Shown: positions 51,790 to 61,114 of the stretch, one piece after another
How positions within the stretch are numbered: the first letter of the stretch is position 1
Layout of the letters: every line of letters starts with the position of its first letter
Assembly (NCBI RefSeq): GCF_009760405.1
Contig: NZ_WRPP01000007.1
Location: forward strand, 408,912 to 472,911
Source of the DNA: Nocardia terrae
GTDB lineage: Bacteria; Actinomycetota; Actinomycetes; Mycobacteriales; Mycobacteriaceae
DNA length: 64,000 bases
Direction of reading: 5' to 3'
Position numbers and translations under genes: made by a program
Notes under the pieces: generated by a model
Seen by the model: only the letters and a program-made list of their open reading frames with translations
Databases searched by the model: none
Told to the model about the DNA's origin: nothing

Positions 51790-52236
51790 ATGTCACCCAA
51801 TCCGAATCGCATCGCTCTGGTCGCCGCGCGCTGGCACAGCGAGATCGTCGACAAGGCGGTCGAGGCGGCCAAGGCCGGCCTGGCCGAGCGGGGGTACGCC
51901 GAGATCGAGGTGATCGAGGTGCCCGGCGCTTTCGAAATTCCTTTGCAGGTCAAGCGATTGGCGAACAGTGGCCGCTACGCGGCCGTCGCCGGTCTCGCAC
52001 TGGTCGTGGACGGCGGTATCTACCGCCACGATTTCGTGGCCTCGACCGTGGTCGATGCGCTGATGCGGGTCCAGCTCGAGACCGATGTGCCGGTGTTCTC
52101 CGCTGTTCTCACCCCGCATCACTTCCATGAGCACGGTGAGCATCTGACCTACTTCACCCGGCATTTCGAAGTGAAGGGCGCGGAGCTGGCCAATGCCATC
52201 GCCGCGACCCTGGCGCTGGACGCTGTTCACGTCTAG
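51790..52236 (+). CDS. ribH: 6,7-dimethyl-8-ribityllumazine synthase, type II (RibH2-like)
   Basis: A 148-residue lumazine synthase that condenses 5-amino-6-ribitylaminouracil with 3,4-dihydroxybutanone-4-P, the penultimate riboflavin step. Sequence blocks match the decameric RibH2 type known from Brucella: ALVAARWHSEIVDKAVEAAK, EVIEVPGAFEIPLQVKRLA, VDGGIYRHDFVASTVVDALM, VLTPHHFHEHGEHLTYFTRH. The DGGIYRHDF and TPHHFHE pieces are specific to this type; type I enzymes have GxTxHYD and GVLTxxTxEQA. No other rib gene adjoins. It is controlled by the FMN riboswitch upstream. Its substrate is also the precursor of FO, tying it to neighbouring fbiAB. Confidence 0.95.
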   Translation: MSPNPNRIALVAARWHSEIVDKAVEAAKAGLAERGYAEIEVIEVPGAFEIPLQVKRLANSGRYAAVAGLALVVDGGIYRHDFVASTVVDALMRVQLETDVPVFSAVLTPHHFHEHGEHLTYFTRHFEVKGAELANAIAATLALDAVHV

Positions 52237-52256
52237 CACCAGGGTCTGTGCGGGTT

Positions 52257-52291
52257 CCGCCGGAATATACGGGGGGAAAATATTCCGGCGG
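52257..52291. terminator. Bidirectional hairpin between ribH and dctA
   Basis: Perfect 12-bp stem CCGCCGGAATAT (52257-52268) / ATATTCCGGCGG (52280-52291) with an 11-nt loop, in the 80-nt gap between convergent stops. Confidence 0.75.
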
Positions 52292-52316
52292 TCCCGGTTC
52301 CGCCCAGGGGTTGGGG

Positions 52317-53672
52317 TCAGGCGGGAACCAGGTCTTTGTCGGCGGGCTTGCCGGTCTCGGCGCCCGCGTGGTCGTCGACCATGGTCGACTCGTCGAAGGG
52401 GATCTCGCGGTTGAGGACCGCGGTCACCCGGGCCGGATCGATGGTCTTGGTCCAGGTGCCCACCAGCAGCGTGGCGACCGCGTTGCCCGAGAAGTTGGTC
52501 AGCGCACGGGCTTCGGACATGAACCGGTCGATGCCGACGATCAGGCCGACGCCGTCCAATAGTTCGGGGCGGTGGGACTGCAGGCCGCCGGCCAGCGTGG
52601 CCAGGCCCGCGCCGGTGACGCCGGCCGCGCCCTTGGAGGCCACGATCATGAACAGCAGCAGGCCGATCTGCTCGTGCCAGGACAGCGGCTTGCCCATCGC
52701 GTCGGCCACGAACAGCGTCGCCATGGTCAGGTAGATGGCGGTGCCGTCGAGGTTGAACGAATAGCCGGTCGGCACCACCACACCCACGGTGGTGCGGTCC
52801 ACGCCGACGTGCTCCATCTTGGCGATCAGCCGCGGCAGGGCCGATTCCGAGGACGAGGTGGCGAAGATGAGCAGGTACTCGCGGGCCAGGTAGCGGACCA
52901 GCTTGAAGATGGAGTTGCCGGTGACCGCGCGCAGCAGGATGCCGAGGACGCCGAAGATGAACACGATGCAGGTCAGGTAGAACGCGACCATCAGCAGGGC
53001 CAGCTGCTTGACCGCGTCGAGCCCGGTGCGCGCCACCACGTTCGCCATCGCGCCGAACGCGCCGATCGGGGCCAGCCACAGGATCATGGTCAGGATCCGG
53101 AACACCAGCTTCTGCACCGAGGCCACCCCGCGCAGGATCGGCTCGCCCGCACTGCCCATGGCCTGGAGGCCGAAGCCCACCAGCAGCGCCACGAACAGCG
53201 CCTGCAGCACCTTGCCCGAGGTCAGCGAGGACAGCAGCGAGGTCGGGACGATGTCCTCGAGGAACTGCCAGGTGCCGCCCGCCGCCTTGGCGTCGGTCGC
53301 GTACTTGGTGATCTCCTTGGCGTGCGCGGCGACATTGAGGCCCGAGCCGGGATGCAGCAGGTTGCCGACCAGCAGGCCGATTCCGAGCGCCACCGTCGAC
53401 ATGACGAGGAAGTAGCCGATGGCCAGGCCGCCCACCTTGCCGACCTTGGCGGCCGCGCGGACCGAACCGATGCCCAGCACGATGGTGCAGAAGATGACCG
53501 GGGCGATCATCATCTTGATCAAGTTCACGAAGATCGTGCCGAGCTCGCCGACGCTCTTGCCGAAACCCGGAGCCAGCCAGCCGACCAGAACGCCCGCGAC
53601 GACGGCCGCGATGACGGCCAGGTACAGCCAGTGGGTACGGTCTCGGCGCTGTCGTGTTGTGGTTTCGCTCAT
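52317..53672 (-). CDS. dctA: C4-dicarboxylate/proton-sodium symporter
   Basis: A 451-residue DAACS-family symporter for succinate, fumarate or malate. Family motifs: NLIKMMIAPVIFCTIVLGIG (helix 2), ATSSSESALPRLIAKMEHVG (serine-rich hairpin loop 1), TGYSFNLDGTAIYLTMATLF (helix 7 NMDGT-like), ASKGAAGVTGAGLATLAGGL (hairpin 2) and VGIDRFMSEARALTNFSGNA (helix 8 substrate-binding Arg/Asp region). It is divergent from a DctS/CitA-type two-component system, its probable regulator. It gives C4 acids direct entry to the TCA cycle. Confidence 0.95.
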   Translation of the reverse strand: MSETTTRQRRDRTHWLYLAVIAAVVAGVLVGWLAPGFGKSVGELGTIFVNLIKMMIAPVIFCTIVLGIGSVRAAAKVGKVGGLAIGYFLVMSTVALGIGLLVGNLLHPGSGLNVAAHAKEITKYATDAKAAGGTWQFLEDIVPTSLLSSLTSGKVLQALFVALLVGFGLQAMGSAGEPILRGVASVQKLVFRILTMILWLAPIGAFGAMANVVARTGLDAVKQLALLMVAFYLTCIVFIFGVLGILLRAVTGNSIFKLVRYLAREYLLIFATSSSESALPRLIAKMEHVGVDRTTVGVVVPTGYSFNLDGTAIYLTMATLFVADAMGKPLSWHEQIGLLLFMIVASKGAAGVTGAGLATLAGGLQSHRPELLDGVGLIVGIDRFMSEARALTNFSGNAVATLLVGTWTKTIDPARVTAVLNREIPFDESTMVDDHAGAETGKPADKDLVPA

Positions 53673-53778
53673 CGTGTTCGGTGCCTCCGGGGTGGGGTGT
53701 TCAGCACAGAATCTTGGTTGGCGGAGTGACGGCCGTCACTGTTTCGTAAATTATGTTCATGAAGTACCCGGAGGAGTC

Positions 53779-55353
53779 GTGAGAGGTCGCAACGCCCGTG
53801 TCGGCCGGAAGGGCGCGGCCCGGCGCACCCTGGCCGGGCAGGTGTTCGTGGTGCAGGTGCTGGTGCTGGCGGTGGTGATCGCCGCGGGGGCGGTGCTCGC
53901 GGTGCTGCAGACCCGCCGGGTGCAGGACGACGCCACCCGCGCGGAGGTCGTCGATATCGCGGTGGCGGTGGCGCAGTCGCCCTCGACCCTCGCCGGTGTG
54001 CGGAGCCCGGATCCGACCGCGATGCTGCAGCCGGTGACCGAGGCCATCCGCATCGACACCGGCATGGACTTCATCGTGGTGATGGCCCCCGACCGGACCC
54101 GCTACACCCACACCGAGCCCGACCGGATCGGGAAACCCTTCAGCGGCAATATCGATCGGGCGCTGGCGGGCGAGACGTTCACCGAGACCTATACCGGCAC
54201 ACTGGGTCCCTCGATTCGCGCGGTGACGCCGGTCCGGGACGAGAGCGGCCGGATCATCGCACTCGTGTCGGCCGGTGTCACCCGGACGCACATCTGGGTC
54301 CAGGTGCGCCAGCAGCTGCCGCTCATCCTGCTCGCCGCCGCGGGCGGGCTGGTGCTGGCCACCCTCAGCTCGCTGTTGTTGCGGCGCAGGCTGTTACGGC
54401 AGACGCACGGGCTGGGGCCGAGCGAGCTGCGGGCCATGTACGAGCACCACGACGCGGTGCTGCACTCGATTCACGAAGGGTTGCTGGTGTTCGACAAGTC
54501 CGATGAACACGCCGAGGTCGTCAACGACCAGGCCCGCTTGCTACTGGATCTGCCGGAGGGTCCGATCACCCGCTCGGATCTGCCGGTGTCGTTGCAGCGC
54601 TTGGGAACCGGGGTCGTCCGCGACGAGATGCACGTGACCCCGGAGCGGGTGCTGGTGGTGAACCAGGACGTGGTCGAGCACGACGGCCGCCGCATCGGGA
54701 CCGTGCTGACCCTGCGCGATCACACCGAATTGCGGGACGTGCTGGGCGAATTGGACTCGGTGCGGGGCTTCGCGGAATCCCTGCGCGCGCAGGCGCACGA
54801 GGCGGCGAACCGGCTGCACACCGTCGTCACCATGGTGGAACTGGGCCGTTCCCGCGAGGCCGTGAACTTCGCGACCGCGGAACTCGAACTCTCCCAGGTG
54901 CTCATCGACCGGCTCACCGGCGCGGTGGCCGAACCCGCGGTGGTGGCGCTGCTGCTGGGCAAGGTGGAGCAGGCGGCCGAATACGGGGTCGAGTTGACCG
55001 TCACCGGCGACACCCTGCTCGACACCACCGATCCGCTCACCCCGCACGAGATGGTCACGCTGCTGGGCAATCTCATAGACAACGCGCTCGACGAAGTCGG
55101 GCACGACGAGGACGCGTGGGTGGAGGTGACCGTGCGCCGCGACGAGTCGGAGCTGTTCGTGCGGGTGGCCGACAGCGGGCCGGGCATGTCCGAGGAGCTG
55201 TTCACCCGGGCCACCGAGCGCGGGTATTCGACCAAGACCGATCATCACGGGCTCGGGCTGGCGCTGGTGCGCAGACTGGTCGCCCGGCACGGCGGTGAGC
55301 TACGGGCAAGGCGGGAACCGGAATCCGCGGTGATCGTGAGGTTCGCGCGATGA
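53779..55353 (+). CDS. Sensor histidine kinase, DctS/DcuS/CitA type
   Basis: A 524-residue membrane kinase. Helix 1 (VFVVQVLVLAVVIAAGAVLA, about residues 22-41) and helix 2 (LPLILLAAAGGLVLATLSSL, about 179-198) enclose a periplasmic PAS/Cache domain (about 45-177; MDFIVVMAPDRTRYTHTEPD, RIGKPF, typical of CitA/DcuS). A cytosolic PAS follows (about 215-325). The H-box is AHEAANRLHTVVTMVELGR near residue 340, the N-box NLIDNALDEV, then DSGPGMSEELF and GLGLALVRRLVARH. GTG 53779 has GGAGG 4 nt upstream. It likely senses C4-dicarboxylate or citrate and controls dctA, divergent from it. Its stop overlaps the regulator ATG (ATGA). Confidence 0.93.
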   Translation: MRGRNARVGRKGAARRTLAGQVFVVQVLVLAVVIAAGAVLAVLQTRRVQDDATRAEVVDIAVAVAQSPSTLAGVRSPDPTAMLQPVTEAIRIDTGMDFIVVMAPDRTRYTHTEPDRIGKPFSGNIDRALAGETFTETYTGTLGPSIRAVTPVRDESGRIIALVSAGVTRTHIWVQVRQQLPLILLAAAGGLVLATLSSLLLRRRLLRQTHGLGPSELRAMYEHHDAVLHSIHEGLLVFDKSDEHAEVVNDQARLLLDLPEGPITRSDLPVSLQRLGTGVVRDEMHVTPERVLVVNQDVVEHDGRRIGTVLTLRDHTELRDVLGELDSVRGFAESLRAQAHEAANRLHTVVTMVELGRSREAVNFATAELELSQVLIDRLTGAVAEPAVVALLLGKVEQAAEYGVELTVTGDTLLDTTDPLTPHEMVTLLGNLIDNALDEVGHDEDAWVEVTVRRDESELFVRVADSGPGMSEELFTRATERGYSTKTDHHGLGLALVRRLVARHGGELRARREPESAVIVRFAR

Positions 55354-56060
55354 CCACCCCACGTCACCGGATTCGAGTACTGATCGTCGAGGACGAGCCG
55401 AAAATCGCTGCGGCGCACCGGTCCTACGTGGAGCGGTTGCAGGGCTTCGATGTGGTCGGCGTGGTCCATTCCGGCCGCGACGCCCTCTCGATCGCGAAAA
55501 GGTCACAATCTTCCGGCGTGCCCGTCGATTTGGTACTGATGGATATCGGCTTGCCGGATATGAGCGGCCTCGCGGTCGCGGCGGCGCTGGCCGGGCTGCG
55601 GCCGCGGCCGGACGTCATCGCCGTCACCTCCGCCCGGGATCTGGCCATGGTGCGCGCCGCCGTCTCGCACGGCGTGGTGCTGTATCTGTTGAAACCCTTC
55701 ACCTTTGCGGCCTTCCGCGAGAAGCTGGACCGCTATCTCGAATACCGGGCGGCGCTGCCGGCCGGGGAGGCGGCGGTCTCGCAGCAGGACATCGATCGGG
55801 CCTTCGGTGTGCTGCGCACGCCCGACCAGCGCGCGACATTACCGAAAGGTATTGCGCCCCAGACCATGGACGAGGTGTCGCGCGCGGTGCGGGCCGCCCG
55901 GGAGGGGCTGTCGGCCGGTGAGGCGGGCCGCGCGGTCGGCGTCTCGCGGGTGACGGCGTGGCGATACCTGGAGCGTCTGGCCGAAGACGGCGTGGTGGAA
56001 CGCCGGACCGACTACGGTCGAACTGGGCGGCCACAGGTGCGATATGTGTGGTTGCGCTGA
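55350..56060 (+). CDS. Response regulator, DctR/DcuR/CitB type
   Basis: A 236-residue regulator coupled to the kinase by ATGA overlap. Receiver domain (about 8-130): VLIVEDEPKIAAAHRSYV, phospho-acceptor Asp in VDLVLMDIGLPDMSGLAVA, Thr/Ser switch in IAVTSARDLAMVRAAVSHGV, Lys in LYLLKPFTFAAFREKLDRYL. The C-terminal helix-turn-helix (about 175-236): EGLSAGEAGRAVGVSRVTAW, RYLERLAEDGVVERRTDYGR, typical of the CitB subfamily. Expected to activate dctA from the 106-bp intergenic region. Confidence 0.94.
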   Translation: MTTPRHRIRVLIVEDEPKIAAAHRSYVERLQGFDVVGVVHSGRDALSIAKRSQSSGVPVDLVLMDIGLPDMSGLAVAAALAGLRPRPDVIAVTSARDLAMVRAAVSHGVVLYLLKPFTFAAFREKLDRYLEYRAALPAGEAAVSQQDIDRAFGVLRTPDQRATLPKGIAPQTMDEVSRAVRAAREGLSAGEAGRAVGVSRVTAWRYLERLAEDGVVERRTDYGRTGRPQVRYVWLR

Positions 56061-56142
56061 TTGGGGTTATGCCGCCGGTTTGCCAAAGGGGTCAAGTGAC
56101 CGGTGCCACACGGGCAGCTGCACGAGAACCGACTGCTCATGA

Positions 56143-56185
56143 TGTAACAGTTGCCACCTTTTGGTCCGGCGGCGTGCTGTAACAG
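56143..56185. repeat. Direct repeat TGTAACAG upstream of alkB
   Basis: TGTAACAG occurs at 56143-56150 and 56178-56185 (35-bp period, each preceded by a pyrimidine-rich context), 35-77 bp before the alkB start. Possible regulator half-sites; no more can be said. Confidence 0.3.
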
Positions 56186-56219
56186 GGGCTAAGTTCCAAG
56201 ATATGTAGCGCGATAGTCG

Positions 56220-57410
56220 ATGAGGTTTCTGATTAGCGGGGCAATAGTGCAAATGGTCGGCAAACGGTCAGGTTCGCCGGATCCAAAACGCCACCTGTGG
56301 GTGCTGGGGTTGGTCGCACCCATGAGTGCGTTGTTGCCGTCGCAGTTGGTGCTGTACACCAAGGCGACGGTGTTCTGGTGGATCGGGCCGATCATCGTCC
56401 TGATCGTCATTCCGGTGCTGGACTGGGTCGTCGGGGAAGACGGCAACAATCCGCGCGACGAAGACTACGAATTACTCTCCAACGACCGGTATTACCGGTG
56501 GTGCACCTTCATGTTCCTGCCGGTTCAACTGGTCGGTCTGGGCCTTGCCGCCTATATGTGGGCCGGTCACGACCTGTCGATCTGGAACAAACTCGGATTG
56601 GCGGCCACGCTCGGATTCGTCAGCGGCATCGGTATCAATGCCGCGCACGAACTCGGCCACCGGGTGGAGCGGCTGGAGCGCTGGCTGTCGAAAATGGCGC
56701 TGGCGCAATCGGCTTACGGTCACTTCTTCGTCGAGCACAACAAGGGCCACCACGCCCGCGTCGCCACGCCGGACGATCCGGCGAGCGCGCGGATGGGGGA
56801 GTCGCTGTGGGAGTTCCTGCCGCGCAGCGTGATCGGCGGCTTCCGTTCCGCAATCCGGCTGGAGGGCGAGCGGCTGCGGCGCAAGGGACGCCGATGGTTC
56901 AGTGTCCACAACCACATCCTGCAGGCGTGGAGCATGACCGTGGTCCTGTTCGGAACGTTGCTGGCGGTTTTCGGCTGGGCGATCCTGCCGTATCTGTTGC
57001 TGCAGGCCGTGATCGGCGCGGCGTTGCTCGAAACGGTGAACTACGTAGAGCATTACGGTCTGCTGCGGCGCAGGCGGCCCAATGGCGGCTGGGCTCGCTG
57101 CTCCCCGCGCGACAGCTGGAACAGCGACCGTCTGGTCACCAATATCTTCCTGTTCCACCTGCAGCGGCACAGCGACCACCACGCCAATCCTGGACGCCGG
57201 TACCAGACTTTGCGCACCTCCGAGGAGGCTCCGCAGCTGCCCGCGGGCTACGCCACCATGATTTTGCTGGCCTTGTTCCCGCCGCTGTGGCGGTACGTGA
57301 TGGACTCGCGGCTGCTCGAGCACTACGCGGGTGACGTCAGCCGCGCCAATATCCAACCCCGCAAGCGGGACCGCATCCTCGCCGAGTACGACTTCCCGGC
57401 CGCCGCCTGA
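56220..57410 (+). CDS. alkB: Alkane 1-monooxygenase
   Basis: A 396-residue membrane di-iron hydroxylase converting n-alkanes to 1-alkanols. The His motifs are intact: NAAHELGHRVE, VEHNKGHHARVATP, NYVEHYGLLRRR and LQRHSDHHANPGRRYQ. About six hydrophobic helices are visible (first VLGLVAPMSALLPSQLVLY). The start is uncertain among ATG 56220, GTG 56247 and ATG 56253; none has an ideal ribosome site. In mycobacteria and rhodococci alkB is followed by two rubredoxin genes and a tetR gene; here the next gene is sahH, so electrons must come from rubredoxin encoded elsewhere. Confidence 0.94.
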   Translation: MRFLISGAIVQMVGKRSGSPDPKRHLWVLGLVAPMSALLPSQLVLYTKATVFWWIGPIIVLIVIPVLDWVVGEDGNNPRDEDYELLSNDRYYRWCTFMFLPVQLVGLGLAAYMWAGHDLSIWNKLGLAATLGFVSGIGINAAHELGHRVERLERWLSKMALAQSAYGHFFVEHNKGHHARVATPDDPASARMGESLWEFLPRSVIGGFRSAIRLEGERLRRKGRRWFSVHNHILQAWSMTVVLFGTLLAVFGWAILPYLLLQAVIGAALLETVNYVEHYGLLRRRRPNGGWARCSPRDSWNSDRLVTNIFLFHLQRHSDHHANPGRRYQTLRTSEEAPQLPAGYATMILLALFPPLWRYVMDSRLLEHYAGDVSRANIQPRKRDRILAEYDFPAAA

Positions 57411-57440
57411 CCCGCGTATTCGAGGATCGACAAAACGCCA

Positions 57441-57469
57441 CCGACGTGCGTACGCTGTACGCACGTCGG
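57441..57469. repeat. Perfect 13-bp inverted repeat between alkB and sahH
   Basis: CCGACGTGCGTAC (57441-57453), GCT loop, GTACGCACGTCGG (57457-57469). It lies 31 nt after the alkB stop and 69 nt before sahH. It may be a TetR-type operator or a terminator; a 3-nt loop and no T-run make the operator reading at least as likely. Confidence 0.7.
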
Positions 57470-57537
57470 CCGTCGCGTGGGGGCACCAGGCCGGACCGAC
57501 TAGCCTTAGCGCCAAGCAGCCGACCATGGAGAGGCAG

Positions 57538-59013
<1,476 letters not shown>

Positions 59014-59037
59014 GCCGAACCCGCTGTAGCAACTGAA

Positions 59038-59073
59038 GATTCGGCCGGTCACCCACGGGTGACCGGCCGAATC
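59038..59073. terminator. Strong hairpin terminator after sahH
   Basis: 17-nt arms GATTCGGCCGGTCACCC (59038-59054) / GGGTGACCGGCCGAATC (59057-59073), effective stem 16 bp with a 4-nt loop, 24 nt after the sahH stop and 14 nt before the stop of the opposing gene; serves both directions. Confidence 0.85.
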
Positions 59074-59087
59074 TCGTTATCGGGCGG

Positions 59088-59522
59088 CTAGGCCCAGGGC
59101 CCGGACGGCGGCAGGCCGCACCCCAAGCTGTTCGCCCAGGACGGGTCCACCGTCGCGCACAGGACTTGATGAGATCCGGTGTTCAGTGCGGAGCTCAGGG
59201 CAGAGGACCCCGTACCCGCCGATCCGGTGCCCGAGCCCGAATCTGTCGCCACGACGGGAGCGGCGGCGCTGGTCGTGCCGGAACTGCCGCTCGTCAGGCA
59301 CGTGATCGCGTTCTCCAGCGGCCACAGGAAAGCGCCCAGATTGCCGCCGAGGCCGTTCTGGATCGCACTGCTCGGCGCGCTGGACCCGGTGTTGCAGGCG
59401 GCGATCGGTGTCGCCGACTGTGCGGGCGGCGGATCCGCGGACGCGGTGCCGGTCGCGAGGGCGCTCGCGGCCAGGCCGGTGAGCAGCAGGGTCGAGAGGC
59501 GTTGCGCCGGAGCGTGTTTCAT
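59088..59522 (-). CDS. Small secreted Ser/Gly-rich protein
   Basis: A 144-residue exported protein. ATG 59522 has GGAG 5 nt upstream. The signal peptide is RLSTLLLTGLAASALATGTA followed by SADPPPA (cleavage near Ala-Asp). The mature part has Cys in AACNTGSS, NAITCLTSG, QVLCATVDP and SLGCGLPPSG, so up to two disulfides, embedded in Ser/Gly/Thr low-complexity sequence. Not recognised. It lies where M. tuberculosis carries nothing between sahH and tmk, with a second small secreted protein behind it on the same strand. Confidence 0.85.
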   Translation of the reverse strand: MKHAPAQRLSTLLLTGLAASALATGTASADPPPAQSATPIAACNTGSSAPSSAIQNGLGGNLGAFLWPLENAITCLTSGSSGTTSAAAPVVATDSGSGTGSAGTGSSALSSALNTGSHQVLCATVDPSWANSLGCGLPPSGPWA

Positions 59523-59664
59523 CGGGTCTCCTCGATGGTGGAACGTTCCGGCGATTGTAAAAGAAACATGTTTCAGAAAGTGGCCCGTATTTCCGGGGGC
59601 TCGAAAATTGGTGCGCCGCCGACTCGTCGGAGTCGGCGGCGCGTCCGTGCGGCGGGTGGTGGGG

Positions 59665-59943
59665 TCAGACGCAGATGTCGAGGACCGGGACCCACTGCTT
59701 GCCCTGGAGCGTGCAGAGGGTGGCGTTGATGAGTTCGCTGGCGCTGGAGCCGGTGCCGAGCACATTGCTCGAGCCCGAGCCGCCGGAGCCGGAGGGGACG
59801 GAGGAGCCCGAGGGGATGAGGGAGGAGCCGGAGTTGGCTACGGGGTCGAGGGAAACCGGGTCCGCGGCCGCGGTGCCCGCCGTGGAAAGGGCGGCGGCGG
59901 TGACCGCGGCGGCGGCCAGGGTGTAGGTGAAGCGGGACTTCAT
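59665..59943 (-). CDS. Small secreted protein with two Cys
   Basis: A 92-residue exported protein from ATG 59943. Signal peptide: KSRFTYTLAAAAVTAAALST followed by AGTAAADPVSLDP. The mature about 62 residues are Ser/Gly-rich and end in LINATLCTLQGKQWVPVLDI and Cys-Val, with two Cys that probably form one disulfide. It resembles the neighbour at 59088-59522 in layout (ADP at cleavage, Ser/Gly linker, C-terminal Cys), perhaps through old duplication. Function unknown. Confidence 0.83.
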   Translation of the reverse strand: MKSRFTYTLAAAAVTAAALSTAGTAAADPVSLDPVANSGSSLIPSGSSVPSGSGGSGSSNVLGTGSSASELINATLCTLQGKQWVPVLDICV

Positions 59944-60021
59944 CAGGTGCTCTCCTTGCAGGGGGAGTTGTGGCTCGGACCCTACAAGAATTGAATGACA
60001 TCCGTTTCGGATTTGCGCAGG

Positions 60022-61077
60022 TTACTTGCGGAACGACTCGGGCAGCGGATAGCCCTTGTCCCGCATGACTTCCCGGGCGCGATTCGGGTAGTCGGTGATG
60101 AGGCCATCCACGCCCATATCGAGGGTCTTGCCGATGCTGTCCTTGTCGTTCACCGTCCAGGGCACGACCTCGAGGCCGAGACGGTGGGCCTTGGCGACGT
60201 ATTCGGCCGTGACGTCGGACAGCTGGTGATCCGGCGACGAAATGTCCGCGCCCAGAGCCTTGATCGCGCCCAGGGCGTCGCCCGCGTGATTCTCGTAGCG
60301 AATCGGGCCGAGCCACGGACTGTTCGGTACGAACGTGGTGGCGTCATAGAGCGCCACGGTCGGAATGCTCGAATTCCTCGCCTTCACCAGCGGCAGGCTG
60401 CGCCAGTCGAAGGATTGGATCTCGACCCTCCGGGTGGCTCCGGCCGCCGTGACCGCGTCGAGAATGACGTCCACGAATTCGTCGGGGGTGGCGGACTGTT
60501 CGGGGTGCTCGGCCTCGACCTTGGTCTCCACGTTGTAGCGCAGCGCCTCGAACGCGCCCGGGTAGGTCTTCACCAGATCGAACAGCTCCGGCAGCTTGGC
60601 GATCTTGTTGCCCGGAAGCTCCTGCGCGTCCGGGAATCCCGCGAGCTTCTTGCCGCAGTCGAGGGTGTGGATCTGGTCGTAGGTGAGGTCGTGAATCACC
60701 TTGCCGACGTAGGGGTACTGCGGATCGCCGGGAGCGGCCGGGGCGGTGTCGGTGCACTTCTCGGCCTGGATGACCGGATCGTGCCAGATGAGCGGGACCC
60801 TGTCCTTGCTCAGGACGATGTCGAGTTCCAGTGTGGAGACGCCCAGTTCGATGGCCTTGGCGAAGCCGGGCAGGGATTCCTCGATGGTCATGCCGCGACC
60901 GCCGCGGTGGGCCTGGAGATCGAAGGGGCGGCCGGCGTCGGCCGCCGGGGCGGCGGGGGTGGTGTCCTTGTCACTGGAACCGCTGCCGCAGGCGGTCGAC
61001 ACGACGGCCGCAACCGCGACTCCCAAGACTGCAAAAGCGCGCTTGAACTGGGAAGACTTGACGCCATCGGAAGTCAT
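60022..61077 (-). CDS. Glycerophosphodiester phosphodiesterase, lipoprotein
   Basis: A 351-residue GDPD-family enzyme hydrolysing glycerophosphodiesters to glycerol-3-P and an alcohol. ATG 61077 begins a lipoprotein signal: FAVLGVAVAAVVSTACGSGS with lipobox STAC (Cys about residue 30). The catalytic blocks are FDLQAHRGGRGMTIEESLPG, STLELDIVLSKDRVPLIWHD (Glu, Asp, His), RYNVETKVEAEHPEQ (metal Glu/Lys), RVEIQSFDWRSLPL and LEVVPWTVND near the C-terminus. It should act outside the membrane. The Mg- or Ca-dependent active site appears complete. Divergent from tmk with 37 bp between starts. Confidence 0.94.
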   Translation of the reverse strand: MTSDGVKSSQFKRAFAVLGVAVAAVVSTACGSGSSDKDTTPAAPAADAGRPFDLQAHRGGRGMTIEESLPGFAKAIELGVSTLELDIVLSKDRVPLIWHDPVIQAEKCTDTAPAAPGDPQYPYVGKVIHDLTYDQIHTLDCGKKLAGFPDAQELPGNKIAKLPELFDLVKTYPGAFEALRYNVETKVEAEHPEQSATPDEFVDVILDAVTAAGATRRVEIQSFDWRSLPLVKARNSSIPTVALYDATTFVPNSPWLGPIRYENHAGDALGAIKALGADISSPDHQLSDVTAEYVAKAHRLGLEVVPWTVNDKDSIGKTLDMGVDGLITDYPNRAREVMRDKGYPLPESFRK

Positions 61078-61101
61078 GGGCGGACTATAGCGACCATTGG
61101 G

Positions 61102-61107
61102 TAGTCT
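61102..61107 (+). promoter_or_regulatory. Leaderless-type -10 (TAGTCT) of tmk
   Basis: TAGTCT ends 7 nt before ATG 61115; no Shine-Dalgarno. Only 37 bp separate tmk from the divergent phosphodiesterase start. Confidence 0.5.
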
Positions 61108-61114
61108 CCCTCTC

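Noticed and set aside
57411..57537. SAH or SAM riboswitch upstream of sahH
   Set aside because: The leader holds only the palindrome and a purine-rich ribosome site; the conserved core of known SAH/SAM aptamers is not visible.
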